Origin: Paraburkholderia solitsugae | GTDB taxonomy: Bacteria; Pseudomonadota; Gammaproteobacteria; Burkholderiales; Burkholderiaceae | Assembly: GCF_013177695.1 (NCBI RefSeq) | Contig: NZ_WOEY01000002.1 | Coordinates: 42,060-106,059 of the forward strand | Direction of reading: 5' to 3' | DNA: 64,000 nt | Part shown: piece after piece, positions 28,980 through 38,627 of the stretch | How positions within the stretch are numbered: the first letter of the stretch is position 1 | How the letters are laid out: each line of letters opens with the position of its first letter | The notes under the pieces: model-generated | Seen by the model: the letters and a program-made list of their open reading frames with translations, nothing else | What the model was told of the DNA's origin: nothing | Databases searched by the model: none | Made by a program: the position numbers and the translations under genes

Positions 28980-30937
28980 ACGCCCCCCCCAGGGTGTCCT
29001 GCTGGCGGGACGCGTTGTAAAAAAACTCCCTCCCTGCCGCGTGCACGTTCAAGCTCGACAAACCGCGCGTGCCGTGCCAGTTCCTGGGCGATCTCGGCGT
29101 CGCTTGCAATGAAGTAGGCAACATTCGCATTTGAGCCGCGCCGCATCAGTTCCCGCTGGTCCGCGGTGAGCGGGCTTCCGATCGCCACATTCAAGGTTCC
29201 GTCTTCCGAGGTCGAAAAGGGAACCGCCCGATAGGTGTACTGCAACTCGAACGCGAGCGAATCCGCGAAATGGCCGACGGCCACATTGGCGAGGCTTACG
29301 CGCGGCAGCTCGGCCTGTTCCGCGAGCGCATCGGCAAGCGTTTCCGCGCTAATCGCGTCGCTCTCGATGAGCAGTTCTCCAAGGTGCCTGCCGCTGCTAA
29401 CCTGCCGCTCGAGACACGCCTGCAACCCAGCCTCCGTCAACACGCCCCATGCAACGAGAATCTCGCCGAGCTTGCGCCGCGCCCTCCCCAACTCCTCATT
29501 GGACAGATAGGTGTGGCTGGTTTTGTCCCATGCAATCGGCTTGCCAGTCGCGAGATGCCCGACGAAGATACGCCATGCACGACAGACCGCGAAGAAATTG
29601 ATCAGATTGTTGACTAGCAACCTGGGTAGCGACAGCAGCCCCTGCAGGGGCCCGTTGAGTTTGCTGACGAAATAGTATCGTTCGCCCAGTCGGACCACGA
29701 GCATGGCAGCATTGATCGACAACAGCGGAACAAACGACTGCCCCAGGACGCTCACCGGAAGGTCGGCGTGAACGGCATAGCCGGTCTTCTCAAGTACGTC
29801 GAGAAAAACGAAATTGACCAGCACGCCGTAGGCGATCACGGAAAATACCGACGTCACCATGCCCTTGCGATCGCGGAAAAACATATAGCGCGCGCGCCAG
29901 TCACCTTTCCAATGCAACTGCTGCCAGCCCTGGAAGGCAATGCCGAGAATCCAGCGGGCACGCTGGCGATAAGCGGTGCGAAACGTGCTCGGAAAATATT
30001 CGCGCGTCGCCAGAAGTTTGCACGCCCTGGTACGTCGGCCGGCGTGGCTCGGTGCGGAATCGCTCGCGGTTTCCGAAATCGGAAAATGCGCGAACGTCTC
30101 CTTCATTCCCAACGCCCTCAACCGAAAACTGAAATCGTAGTCTTCGGTGAGTGAGTCTGTGTTGAACGGACGGCCATGGCGCTCCTCCATCACAGCTTCG
30201 ATTGCACGACGGCTGTAACACGATGCAACCCCCGCCCCCGGGACAATGCCGGTCAGACGCTGACGCGATGGGATCTCCTTCTGATGCATTTCGCTGAAAT
30301 CGTCCATATAGGTGCCGGCAACGAACTCGTTCCACTTGCGCGGCAGTGACAGGACGGGCAACTGGACAAGGTCGTTGTCCGCGATTGCATAATTGAAGTA
30401 TTTCAGTTCGATGGGATGAATCACGTCCTCGCAGTCGTGCATCACCACGCCTGCGAAGCTGATGCGATGTGTCTCTTCAAAGCGCAAGATGGCGGCGAGA
30501 ATCCAGTTCAGGCAGTCGGCCTTGCATGTCGGTCCGTCGTTCAACACCGTCGCACGCGTGACTCGGCCAGGATAGCGCCGCACCATGCGCTCGACTTCCG
30601 CGGTTGTTTCCGGGTCGTTATGATAAGTGCCGACGAAAATCACATAGCGCTTGTACTCCATGGTCGCCAGCGTATTTTCGACCATCCTGGCAATCACGTC
30701 GTATTCTTTCCAGGCAGGCACCATGATGGCCAGATGGCGCTCCTCCAGAGAACGCAACATCTCTATATCGACAGAAGCTGCCTTTTCACCACGCAACATC
30801 CGCCCGATCTCGAATCCCCAGTAATAGACATCCAGAGCAAGATCGTCGAGCGTGCTGACGAAGATGATGACCGCAGTCAATAACGCAACGGCGTTCAACC
30901 CGTCCAGATACGCAAGCCAAATAGATGTTGCGAGCAT
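28976..30937 (-). CDS. nfrB: NfrB-like polysaccharide synthase with MshEN c-di-GMP domain
   Basis: 653 residues from ATG 30937 (GGGG 6 bases upstream; TTG 30949 is the alternative). TM1 is near residues 15-30. A GT2 domain spans about 65-350: 'AIMVPAWKEYDVI', 'VMHDCEDVIHP' (DxD-like), 'LTEDYDFSFRLRA' (catalytic ED) and 'RQRARWILG'. Further TMs follow at about 365-440. The C-terminus from about 485 carries two tandem motifs, 'RKLGEILVAWGVLTEAGLQACLERQ' cut short here and 'RHLGELLIESDAISAETLADALAEQ', the MshEN c-di-GMP-binding pattern. In E. coli NfrB uses UDP-ManNAc and c-di-GMP activates it; the same is inferred here. Confidence 0.85.
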   Translation of the reverse strand: MLATSIWLAYLDGLNAVALLTAVIIFVSTLDDLALDVYYWGFEIGRMLRGEKAASVDIEMLRSLEERHLAIMVPAWKEYDVIARMVENTLATMEYKRYVIFVGTYHNDPETTAEVERMVRRYPGRVTRATVLNDGPTCKADCLNWILAAILRFEETHRISFAGVVMHDCEDVIHPIELKYFNYAIADNDLVQLPVLSLPRKWNEFVAGTYMDDFSEMHQKEIPSRQRLTGIVPGAGVASCYSRRAIEAVMEERHGRPFNTDSLTEDYDFSFRLRALGMKETFAHFPISETASDSAPSHAGRRTRACKLLATREYFPSTFRTAYRQRARWILGIAFQGWQQLHWKGDWRARYMFFRDRKGMVTSVFSVIAYGVLVNFVFLDVLEKTGYAVHADLPVSVLGQSFVPLLSINAAMLVVRLGERYYFVSKLNGPLQGLLSLPRLLVNNLINFFAVCRAWRIFVGHLATGKPIAWDKTSHTYLSNEELGRARRKLGEILVAWGVLTEAGLQACLERQVSSGRHLGELLIESDAISAETLADALAEQAELPRVSLANVAVGHFADSLAFELQYTYRAVPFSTSEDGTLNVAIGSPLTADQRELMRRGSNANVAYFIASDAEIAQELARHARFVELERARGREGVFLQRVPPAGHPGGGV

Positions 30938-31270
30938 TTTTTGCCCCAACGATTCCAGTTTTTATCGACACGGAGCGATCGGTGCCGTTTCGATGCAGGG
31001 AAAAATTCCCCTGCCCTCCCCTAATACCCCATCAAGACCCAACGAGAAGCGCGCACGGTTCAACGTGACGATCCGTCGACGTTTATGTCCTGCGATTCAG
31101 CCCGATGTCCGTGGCAGTCACGCAGAACGCAAATCCCACATGCGCGATCCCGTGTCCGGATCTTGCATCGAATGTCTCTTCCAATCTGTACGCTCTCCCA
31201 CATCGCTAGTGAATACGCACCATTTGTTTAGGATATTTAACTTAGTATTTGAAAAATTGATCATACGGAC
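30938..31270. other. AT-richer gap upstream of nfrBA
   Basis: 333 bases between wecB and nfrB, both on the minus strand. The wecB-proximal 70 bases are clearly AT-rich (around 31195-31265). No gene is seen; it probably holds the nfrBA promoter. Confidence 0.4.
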
Positions 31271-32485
31271 CTATGCCATACGCAGCGCATGAAGAGCCGA
31301 TGTCACTGCGTTCTGAACCGTTACGGGCGGCGCAATTGAAACATTGGCCGCCGAACTTGTAACCGGAACCTGCAATAGGGCATCAACTATCTTTTCACTC
31401 GCGTGTCCGTCTCCATACGGATTGGTTGCGTGTGCCATTGCATCGTATTGCGCGCGGTCATCGAGCAGGCAGTTCACCTCACATACGATGCGCTCGGTGT
31501 TGGTGCCGACAAGCCGTGCCGTACCTGCCTGCACAGCTTCCGGGCGCTCCGTTGTCTCGCGGGTCACCAGTACAGGCTTGCCGAGCGCAGGTGCTTCCTC
31601 CTGGATTCCTCCGGAATCGGTGATGATCAGGTAGGCCCGCGACATCAGAAACACGAAGGGAAGATAGTCCTGCGGTTCGATAAGGTGCACGTTGGGTTGC
31701 TGGCCAAGGACCGCCTGCACCGGTTCCCGAACGTTTGGATTCAGATGTACGGGGTAGACCAACTGTATGTCCTCGTGCATCTTCGCGATCTGCAACAATG
31801 CTTCGCAAAAATTCCTGAACGGCTCGCCGAAACTTTCGCGTCGGTGTCCCGTCACCAGAATCAGTCGCCGCGACGGATCAAGAAACGGATAATTCGACGC
31901 GATGTGTTTGGCAAGCAGTTCATCGTCGTCGAGTTTGCGCTTCACTTTCAGCAAAGCGTCTATCACGGTATTGCCGGTCAGGACCACGCTCGCAGCTGGC
32001 GCGCCCTCGCTGAACAGGTTGTGCCTGGCTTGCTCGGTTGGCGCGAAGAGCCACGAAGACACGGCGTCCGTCACGCGGCGGTTCAGCTCCTCCGGCCACG
32101 GTGACCAGACGTTGCCCGTTCGAAGCCCCGCTTCAACGTGCCCGACCGGAATGTAGCGATAGAATGCCGCGAGGCTCGCACCGAGAGTCGTGGTGGTATC
32201 GCCGTGAACCAGCACGACGTCAGGTTTCCAATCGTCATACACCGTGCCGACGCCCTGCAGTATTCCGGACGTGAGGTCGCTCAGGGTTTGCCCCTGGCGC
32301 ATGAGATTCAGATCGAAATCCGGGATGATATCGAAGAGATCCAGCACCTGATCCAGCATTTCGCGATGCTGGGCGGTAACGCAGACCTTCGCCTCGATGT
32401 GACTTTGGGCCGCGAGTATGTGCACGAGCGGCGCCATTTTGATGGCTTCAGGCCTGGTCCCGAACACAGTCAAGATTTTTTTCAT
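31271..32485 (-). CDS. wecB: UDP-N-acetylglucosamine 2-epimerase (non-hydrolysing)
   Basis: 404 residues. '[18 protein letters not shown]' at the N-terminus, '[16 protein letters not shown]' near 95, '[13 protein letters not shown]' near 215 and '[28 protein letters not shown]' near 295 are the WecB signatures. It converts UDP-GlcNAc to UDP-ManNAc in the cytosol. A tail of about 35 residues ([20 protein letters not shown]...) exceeds the usual 376-residue length. No wecC is present, so the product should stay UDP-ManNAc, the donor attributed to NfrB-type synthases. Confidence 0.93.
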   Translation of the reverse strand: MKKILTVFGTRPEAIKMAPLVHILAAQSHIEAKVCVTAQHREMLDQVLDLFDIIPDFDLNLMRQGQTLSDLTSGILQGVGTVYDDWKPDVVLVHGDTTTTLGASLAAFYRYIPVGHVEAGLRTGNVWSPWPEELNRRVTDAVSSWLFAPTEQARHNLFSEGAPAASVVLTGNTVIDALLKVKRKLDDDELLAKHIASNYPFLDPSRRLILVTGHRRESFGEPFRNFCEALLQIAKMHEDIQLVYPVHLNPNVREPVQAVLGQQPNVHLIEPQDYLPFVFLMSRAYLIITDSGGIQEEAPALGKPVLVTRETTERPEAVQAGTARLVGTNTERIVCEVNCLLDDRAQYDAMAHATNPYGDGHASEKIVDALLQVPVTSSAANVSIAPPVTVQNAVTSALHALRMA

Positions 32486-32860
32486 TTCAACCTCGTAGCA
32501 TTGTCGCTCTAGTACACCGGTACAGCCTTTTCGGCCGCTTACCGGTGCGTCTCCTTTGGCCCATATTGTTTGGCGGCTATTTCATGCCGGATCGTAAGAC
32601 AGTGGGAATTCCGAATAAGTCTCAGCACGCCCTCGTTGCGTGTTCAACAAACCCCGGCGTTGTTACGGAATATCCTCTCCTGCCTGACTGAAACCTCCTC
32701 TAATAATGTCCGCTCGTAGATGATTCTTTTACCGTACGCAAGAACAGATAACTGCTGCCTCAGAGTGCGAGACACTGGCGCGAGTGTCTGTGGGATTCGC
32801 CTTACTGTGCGATCCGCGCCTGAACTGCGCGGATCGCACCCATCCACAACCGCACCTTCG
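32486..32860. other. Intergenic region upstream of wecB
   Basis: 375 bases after the DUF2334 gene and before wecB (minus strand). It holds an 8-bp stem CACCGGTA/TACCGGTG at 32515-32547, about 30 bases upstream of wecB, that may shape its leader. No gene is seen; a wecB promoter is expected here. Confidence 0.4.
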
Positions 32861-34504
32861 TCATTTGGCGGTGGTTCCGTCCACCCAGGTATAGCCAAGG
32901 TTGGTGATACCGGTGATCAGACTCTGAAAATCGCTGTACGCCGGCACGTTCAATCCAGACTCGAGCCAGTATGGATGGAAGAAGAACGATGCAAAGCCGT
33001 CACGCACAACGAGACCGTATTGAGCGTTCGTGACCAGCTGCTGCCACGGGTACGTCACACAGGAAAACGGATCGATAGTGCAGATGTTGTATTGAATGCA
33101 TCCGAGGTTTTCCGGGATGATCCGCTCGCCGTAGTAGTCGGAGTTGATGATGTACGGGAAAAACTGCCCCGCAGAAAAATCCTGGTTCGGAGCACCTGTA
33201 CCCAACTGCGGATCCGTAGCCGTGTAATAAACCGCCCTTTGGAACGACGTGGGGAACTCAAGTGCAGCCGCCGCCGCGGCGTTCGGAGACATTTGATACT
33301 GCGGCGCCGCCCAACCCGCCACCTTATATCCGTTCAACGTGAATTCGGCGAGCCCCTCTATCATCCTGCCGGCCGCCCACGGCTCCGAGTCTTCATCCAC
33401 CGGACGATCTTGCACGGCATACCAGAACTCGTAGTCATTGCCGCTGACTGCGTTCTGGAGATTCGGCGTCGAATCGTATTGATGGGTATAGCCATGCATG
33501 ACGATGGATCCGCCGTGGGTGATGGCGTAATTCAAGGCACTCTTCAACCCTGTCGCCTGTGCAAGGTGAATGGTTTCAGGAACGCCGCCGTTGTAATAGC
33601 CATTCGGGTCCGTATAAACCGGAATGGTCGCCATCGTGAACGGGATTTTCTTCGAATAGAGATAATTCGTCAGCGTCTTCATCGAAGACGTCGTCGTGAA
33701 AGCGTCGAGATCCTCGAATCGCACCAGCGCGCGGTGGTTGGTCGCCGCGTTAGTCTGGAGAATGTCGTGCAGCATGTCGCAGATCACCAGATATCGGTCA
33801 GTCGGGCCGATGTACGAAAACGGAAGATCCGCGAAATACCAGAAGTTGCCCGATCTCATGACATAGGGCGCCGTCGCTTTCGTCTGGCTATCCGTCACCG
33901 TCACCAGCGATTGCGCTTTGGTCGAGTCGAGCACCTGCGTCAGGCCGACGTCCGGATCCGCGTTTACGGCGCCTGTCGATGCGTCGTACGAGTAGTACTT
34001 CACCATCGGCATATTCTTGTACGTGATCGTGTCGTAGAACCCGGGATTGGGGTTGCTTGACGAAGGCGTCGCGTTCAGACCGGCAAGCCCGAGGAAACTA
34101 AAACCAAAGGTTTGATTGAACGTGTATGAGGTATTCCACGCGATTTGCCACAAGTTGTACTTGAACCAGACCACGGTTTTCGTCGCCGTCATCACGTCGT
34201 TCATGAACGCGGCCGGAAGCGGATTGTTGTAGTAGTCGCCAATGTAGAACGTAGCCGTGTTGCTTGCGATCATCCCGGATGTGTAGTTCTGCACCGGCAC
34301 GATTTTAACCGTCGCATTGAAGTGGCCCAGCAGGTTGCGAAGCATGATGGCGTACATCAGCCCGAGCTTCGAATAAGGGTCGTTGGCCGGATTGTCATAC
34401 AGGATCAGCGTGCTAGCCGTCGTGGCCTGCGCGCGCGCGGGAGCAGGCAGCATGAACTGCGTCAATCCGGCGAGCAGGACAGCAACGAGAATGAACTTTT
34501 TCAT
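32861..34504 (-). CDS. Secreted DUF2334 polysaccharide deacetylase-like protein
   Basis: 547 residues. Signal peptide MKKFILVAVLLAGLTQFMLPAPARA. The C-terminal half from about 265 has DUF2334/NodB-like motifs: 'HRALVRFEDLDAFTTTSSMK' (Glu/Asp metal pair region), 'KKIPFTMATIPVYTDPNGYY' and 'GGSIVMHGYTHQYD' (metal His). The N-terminal half resembles a flavodoxin/GATase-like fold used in similar envelope proteins. It probably removes acetyl groups from GlcNAc/ManNAc units outside the inner membrane. The small secreted protein gene ends 12 bases upstream on the same strand, so they form one operon. Confidence 0.8.
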   Translation of the reverse strand: MKKFILVAVLLAGLTQFMLPAPARAQATTASTLILYDNPANDPYSKLGLMYAIMLRNLLGHFNATVKIVPVQNYTSGMIASNTATFYIGDYYNNPLPAAFMNDVMTATKTVVWFKYNLWQIAWNTSYTFNQTFGFSFLGLAGLNATPSSSNPNPGFYDTITYKNMPMVKYYSYDASTGAVNADPDVGLTQVLDSTKAQSLVTVTDSQTKATAPYVMRSGNFWYFADLPFSYIGPTDRYLVICDMLHDILQTNAATNHRALVRFEDLDAFTTTSSMKTLTNYLYSKKIPFTMATIPVYTDPNGYYNGGVPETIHLAQATGLKSALNYAITHGGSIVMHGYTHQYDSTPNLQNAVSGNDYEFWYAVQDRPVDEDSEPWAAGRMIEGLAEFTLNGYKVAGWAAPQYQMSPNAAAAAALEFPTSFQRAVYYTATDPQLGTGAPNQDFSAGQFFPYIINSDYYGERIIPENLGCIQYNICTIDPFSCVTYPWQQLVTNAQYGLVVRDGFASFFFHPYWLESGLNVPAYSDFQSLITGITNLGYTWVDGTTAK

Positions 34505-34516
34505 GATTGATTCTCC

Positions 34517-34813
34517 CTAATCGCGTTCGACAGTGTTGCCGACTTGCTTCACCGTTTTCCGATCGAAGCGAGGCCGCCCGGTTTCCTTATAGGCATTTTT
34601 CCACTCTGCGCCGGACATGCCTGGCTTCACGGCGACCTGCGCAGAGCCGTTCGGCAGCGCAGGGGCCTTGATCGCGGCGCTTTGGCCGGGACTCTTTCCT
34701 TGTGCGACTGCATCGAGTGACACAACGGCGCCTTGAAAAACGACCGTGACGGTCATGGCCATTGCGAATGAACGCAGTGGGGACTTGTACGAGGAATCTA
34801 GTCGAGAACGCAT
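34517..34813 (-). CDS. Small secreted protein of the polysaccharide locus
   Basis: 98 residues. A positively charged start (MRSRLDSSYKSPLRSF) is followed by a hydrophobic stretch MAMTVTVVFQGAVVSLDAVAQG, so a signal peptide is likely. The mature part is short, 'VKPGMSGAEWKNAYKETGRPRFDRKTVKQVGNTVERD'. I recognise no family. It has a good aggcagcc-type purine box upstream and lies 12 bases before the deacetylase-like gene, so it probably works with it. Confidence 0.65.
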   Translation of the reverse strand: MRSRLDSSYKSPLRSFAMAMTVTVVFQGAVVSLDAVAQGKSPGQSAAIKAPALPNGSAQVAVKPGMSGAEWKNAYKETGRPRFDRKTVKQVGNTVERD

Positions 34814-35026
34814 GGCTGCCTCCTGATTCGGTTATGCCGTGCTATGCAGACTTAATGAATCCCCGGCTATCTATATATCGAGTGGCGAGCGTTCGTCATG
34901 ACGCGTGTGCCACCAGCTTGTCGCCCGGCCAGTCCGGCTGGTCTCGTGACCAGTCTGAAATCTGCCTGACAACCCGCTTTACCCACTTTTTTTGAAATTT
35001 GTGGACAAACTTTTAAATCAACCCGC

Positions 35027-36844
35027 TCACTCAACCGTCACGGACTTGGCCAGATTTCGCGGTTTATCGACATCCGTTCCCCGCACACACGCCGTGTGGT
35101 ATGCGAGCAGCTGCAACGGCACGACGTGCAGAATCGGGGAGAGCAAACCGTAGTTCTCCGGCATCCGGATAACATGCAATCCTTCGTCGTTGACGATGCG
35201 CGTATCCGCGTCCGCGAACACGTAGAGCTCACCGCCGCGCGCGCGCACCTCCTGCATGTTCGACTTCAGCTTTTCGAGCAACCTATCGTTCGGTGCAACG
35301 GTGACAACCGGCATGGCCCCGGTCACCAGCGCAAGCGGTCCGTGCTTCAGTTCGCCGGCAGGATACGCTTCGGCATGAATGTATGAGATTTCCTTCAGCT
35401 TCAACGCGCCTTCGAGCGCGATCGGATAGTGCAGACCGCGTCCGAGAAAAAGCGCGTTTTCCTTGCGGGCAAACTCCCCAGCCCACGCGATAATCTGCGG
35501 CTCCAGTGCGAGCACAGCGCTAAGCGCCGCCGGCAAGTCCCGCAGCTGCCTAACGTAGGTTGCCTCAAGCGCGGAATCCACGTAGCCGCGCAGCTTGCCG
35601 AGCGTCGCGGCCAACAGGAAAAGCGCCGCCAGTTGCGTCGTGAAGGCCTTCGTCGAAGCGACGCCGATCTCCCTACCCGCCTGGGTGAGGAACGCCAGTT
35701 TGGTGAGGCGCACAATCGCGCTCGCCGCAACGTTGCAGATTGCGAGAGTGTGCTTGTGGCCCAGCGACTGTGCATGCTTGAGCGCTGCGAGCGTGTCCGC
35801 GGTTTCGCCTGACTGCGAAATGACGACGACAAGCGACTTCGGATTCGGCACCGAATCGCGGTAGCGATATTCGCTTGCGATTTCGACCTGCGTCGGGATC
35901 TTCGCAATCGATTCGAACCAGTACTTTGCGGTCAGACCCGAGTGGTAGCTTGTACCGCACGCGAGAATCAGCAGACTGTCGATCTTCGAAAAGACCTTGC
36001 CGGCCACCTTGTCGAAAAGCGGTGAATCGAGTGAATCGGCTTTCGCGATCGTGTCGCGAATCGCACACGGCTGCTCGAAGATCTCCTTCTGCATGAAATG
36101 CCGATACGGCCCAAGCTCGACCGCGCCACCGCACGCCACGACGGTACGCACCTCGCGCCCGGCGTCGTGCCCATCGTGATCGGCAATGCGTACGCGTTCT
36201 AGTGTCAACTCACACACGTCTCCGTCTTCGAGAAAGATGAAGCGGTCGGTGCTGTTGGCGAGCGCGAGCGTGTCCGACGCGAGGAAATTTTCGCCCTTCC
36301 CGAGCCCGACGACGAGCGGCGATCCTCTGCGAGCACCGACGACCGTGTGCGGCTGATCCTTGTGCATCACCGCAATCGCATATGCGCCCTGCAACTGCCG
36401 CACGGCTTTTCGCACGGCCGCGAAGAGGTCGCCCTGATAAACGCTGTGAATCAGGTGCGTAATGACTTCCGTATCCGTCTGCGTGACGAACTCATAACCT
36501 TTAACGCGCAACATATCGCGCAGAAATACAAAGTTCTCGATGATGCCGTTGTGCACTAGCGCCACGGCGCCACGCGAAAAGATCGGGTGGGCGTTGTTCG
36601 TAACGGGCGCACCGTGTGTGGCCCAGCGCGTATGGGCGATGCCCGTTACGCCGTCGAGATGCGCACGGCGCACCTGTTCATCGAGATCCGCCACGCGGGC
36701 GACGCTGCGGGCACGGCGCGGCTCACCGTCCGCGAGCACCGCAACACCGCAAGAATCGTAGCCCCGATACTCGAGGCGGCGCAGTCCCTCGATCAGAATC
36801 GGAACGATGTCACGTTGCCCGGCCGCGCCAACAATACCGCACAT
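35027..36844 (-). CDS. glmS: Glutamine-fructose-6-phosphate aminotransferase
   Basis: 605 residues from ATG 36844, which puts the catalytic Cys second (MCGIVGAAG); upstream frame extension is rejected for that reason. The glutaminase domain is at 1-230, two SIS isomerase domains are at about 280-590 ('[13 protein letters not shown]', 'LKHGPLALV'), and the C-terminus is 'LAKSVTVE', as in family members. It makes glucosamine-6-phosphate, the entry to UDP-GlcNAc. Being inside the repeat-flanked block rather than next to glmU suggests a second glmS copy dedicated to the polysaccharide. No glmS ribozyme is expected or seen. Confidence 0.95.
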   Translation of the reverse strand: MCGIVGAAGQRDIVPILIEGLRRLEYRGYDSCGVAVLADGEPRRARSVARVADLDEQVRRAHLDGVTGIAHTRWATHGAPVTNNAHPIFSRGAVALVHNGIIENFVFLRDMLRVKGYEFVTQTDTEVITHLIHSVYQGDLFAAVRKAVRQLQGAYAIAVMHKDQPHTVVGARRGSPLVVGLGKGENFLASDTLALANSTDRFIFLEDGDVCELTLERVRIADHDGHDAGREVRTVVACGGAVELGPYRHFMQKEIFEQPCAIRDTIAKADSLDSPLFDKVAGKVFSKIDSLLILACGTSYHSGLTAKYWFESIAKIPTQVEIASEYRYRDSVPNPKSLVVVISQSGETADTLAALKHAQSLGHKHTLAICNVAASAIVRLTKLAFLTQAGREIGVASTKAFTTQLAALFLLAATLGKLRGYVDSALEATYVRQLRDLPAALSAVLALEPQIIAWAGEFARKENALFLGRGLHYPIALEGALKLKEISYIHAEAYPAGELKHGPLALVTGAMPVVTVAPNDRLLEKLKSNMQEVRARGGELYVFADADTRIVNDEGLHVIRMPENYGLLSPILHVVPLQLLAYHTACVRGTDVDKPRNLAKSVTVE

Positions 36845-37600
36845 GGTGGTCTGTCCTTTACAAAGCTTCCTGGAGGCGGCGCACGAGAAGGCCCGCACGC
36901 TCAAGCGTGCGGACGGTATCGACGATGCGGGATAGGAGCGCTGCGATGATCAGAGGATTGTGCGGCTTAGGTGGCGCGGAACGCATATGCTTGCGGGCGC
37001 AAGCTTGCAAAATCACCCCATCCACGGCGTTGGAGATAGGTTGATTTTTTGAGCTGGCCATTTTGATGCACCAAGTCGAACGCCTGTTTCAATACAAGTA
37101 AATACACAGCGTCGGACGCGATGAAGTGTGCACGGAGGACTGCGTGAACTTGCGTGCACTCGCGCGGCGGCATCAACGAACCTCGTTTCATTGATCATTT
37201 CATCACATTAAAGCCGTGCTGATAGATCCGGTTCAGTGCGTCACCGTCAAAAGCATTTCGACGTGCTTGCATTGTCTTTCACGCCAAATCAAAGAAGTGA
37301 GGTGTACCCAACATTTGGAAATACTTCGCCAATGAAAAAGGGGCGTTCTGACTTTCCTCACCTCGATGGCGTCACAGAGTTATAGACCGCTATGGTGTGA
37401 ATCTGACTCTTTCTTCATATCGTCATATCGTCATATCCAGAATCCATGCTGCCGATCGAATTGCAAACGGTGAGTTCATATGTCTTATCAAATATTTTAG
37501 TAAGACTAAATAGTCCGCCATGAATAACCCGGATGGCCTCGTGCGACGGAGCTTTGAAGCGGAAATGGTGTTGTGAGATTTTCAGGAACCTGGCGCATTA
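36845..37600. other. Long gap upstream of glmS
   Basis: About 750 bases with no gene I can support. The half near 37450-37520 is AT-richer. A short tandem repeat TCATATCG, TCATATCG, TCATATCC lies at 37415-37438. A conceptual frame on the minus strand (36967-37191) resembles no known protein. It may hold the glmS promoter and boundary debris of the inserted block. Confidence 0.35.
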
Positions 37601-37738
37601 ACGCCGTCGCCGCGCCTGATTGCGGGGCTGCTGTATTTGCAGCATGCGTTCGATCTGTCCGACGAAGAGGTCGTCTGGCAATGGGTGGAGAACCCATACT
37701 GGCAGGTGTTCACCGGTGAGACCTATTTGCGGACCGAA
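37601..37738 (+). mobile_element. IS5-family transposase scrap
   Basis: Reading the plus strand from 37601 gives 'PRLIAGLLYLQHAFDLSDEEVVWQWVENPYWQVFTGETYL', about 45 residues of the N-terminal region of an IS5-type transposase ('GLLYLKHAFDLSDE..VENPYWQ.F.GE'). It has no start or end and abuts the right direct repeat at 37739. An old IS fragment at the block boundary. Confidence 0.75.
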
Positions 37739-38038
37739 CCGCCGAGCCCCAGCAGGCCAAGCCACGTAATCAGTAATGCAGCCACAGTTTGGTATTCAAG
37801 CTGAGTCGGTGCATGCCGTTTTCTCCATCGCCAGCCGTCGCCGGCCCAATCACCAGGCTCAGTGTTCAACCACACTGGCATCGCAACGCGTGCGCGAGCA
37901 GCCAGAGGGTTGTCACTGATAAACAGCGCGGCGGCGCATTACCTGAGTCAGGAAACACCCGAATCGGGTGATGCGCTGCCGCGCCTGGCTATCGATTGGC
38001 TTGGATGGGTGCGGTGGCGGCTGAAGTAAGGCAGCGCA
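37739..38038. repeat. Right copy of the 300-bp direct repeat
   Basis: Counterpart of 24576-24876. It carries the first 25 or so codons of the chemoreceptor gene (minus strand, with a one-base gap that breaks the frame), the gap, and the 3' end of the small membrane protein gene. An IS5-type scrap adjoins its left edge. Confidence 0.9.
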
Positions 38039-38214
38039 AACAGGTAAAGCCCCGTGAACAGCAGGAGGGCCAGCGGCAACAGCGGCGCGTAGGTGATCCA
38101 GGGCGGCGGGCAGCCGTTTCCATGGGCCATGGCGACGAAGTTGGCGATAACCGTCAGCGTGAAGGCGACGGATACCCATCGATGAAACTGACGAATCCAG
38201 GTGCCGGTGTTCAT
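37948..38214 (-). CDS. Small membrane protein, extended at its C-terminus
   Basis: 88 residues with two hydrophobic segments: 'AFTLTVIANFVAMAHG' and 'ITYAPLLPLALLLFTGLYLFALPYF'. The opening 'WIRQFHRWVSVAFTLTVI' recalls PepSY-type/cytochrome-like membrane helices. Its last 25 residues lie in the right repeat. In the left repeat the same codons end at HRTHPS plus TAA; here TAA is CAA, adding 12 residues (QSIARRGSASPDSG..). It overlaps the VOC gene by 4 bases (ATGA) and closes the AraC-VOC-membrane operon. Confidence 0.8.
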   Translation of the reverse strand: MNTGTWIRQFHRWVSVAFTLTVIANFVAMAHGNGCPPPWITYAPLLPLALLLFTGLYLFALPYFSRHRTHPSQSIARRGSASPDSGVS

Positions 38215-38627
38215 GTCGTGCTCTTCGGGGCCTGGATCATCTTCCAGCCGTTGCCGGCGGGGTCGCGGAAACCGGCATCGACGCTGCCGAAGCGATCGAC
38301 CGGCTCCTGGGTGAACTCCACGCCGCTGGCTTTCAGCCGGGCGTAGCTGGCGCGACAGTCGGCCACCAGGAGGACGAGGGGCGGCATGGCCCCCTTGGCG
38401 ACCATCGCGCGCAGGGTTTGCGCGGTGGCCTCGTCGTGGATGGGCGGGCCGGGTGCGAACAGGCCGAGCTGGAACGAGGGTTGATCCGGATGCTGGACAG
38501 TCAGCCAGCGGTAGGGGCCGTTGCGCACGTCTGTGTGGACGCGGAATCCGAGCTTGTCGACGTAGAAGGTGAGCGCTTCGTCCTGGTTATCGACGTACAG
38601 GCCCACCACATTAATACCTTGGTTCAT
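38211..38627 (-). CDS. VOC-family protein (glyoxalase/dioxygenase superfamily)
   Basis: 138 residues, one VOC domain: 'VGLYVDNQDEALTFYVDKLGFRVHTDVRNGPYRWLTVQHPDQPSFQLGLF' and 'EPVDRFGSVDAGFRDPAGNGWKMIQ'. This subtype resembles bleomycin-resistance/glyoxalase-like proteins that are often encoded beside AraC regulators. The reaction is unknown. Overlaps of 4 bases with both neighbours show one operon. Confidence 0.88.
   Translation of the reverse strand: MNQGINVVGLYVDNQDEALTFYVDKLGFRVHTDVRNGPYRWLTVQHPDQPSFQLGLFAPGPPIHDEATAQTLRAMVAKGAMPPLVLLVADCRASYARLKASGVEFTQEPVDRFGSVDAGFRDPAGNGWKMIQAPKSTT

Noticed and set aside
32515..32547. Terminator between DUF2334 and wecB
   Set aside because: The 8-bp stem lacks a T-run and lies close to the wecB start, so it is not called as a terminator.
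36967..37191. Short minus-strand frame upstream of glmS
   Set aside because: No ribosome site, no known pattern, and no codon-bias signal.
37913..38179. Alternative frame across the right repeat and membrane gene
   Set aside because: It also exists in the left repeat as 24751-24933 and looks like a frame shadow of the membrane-protein gene; the chosen frame has 4-bp overlap with the VOC gene and membrane helices.
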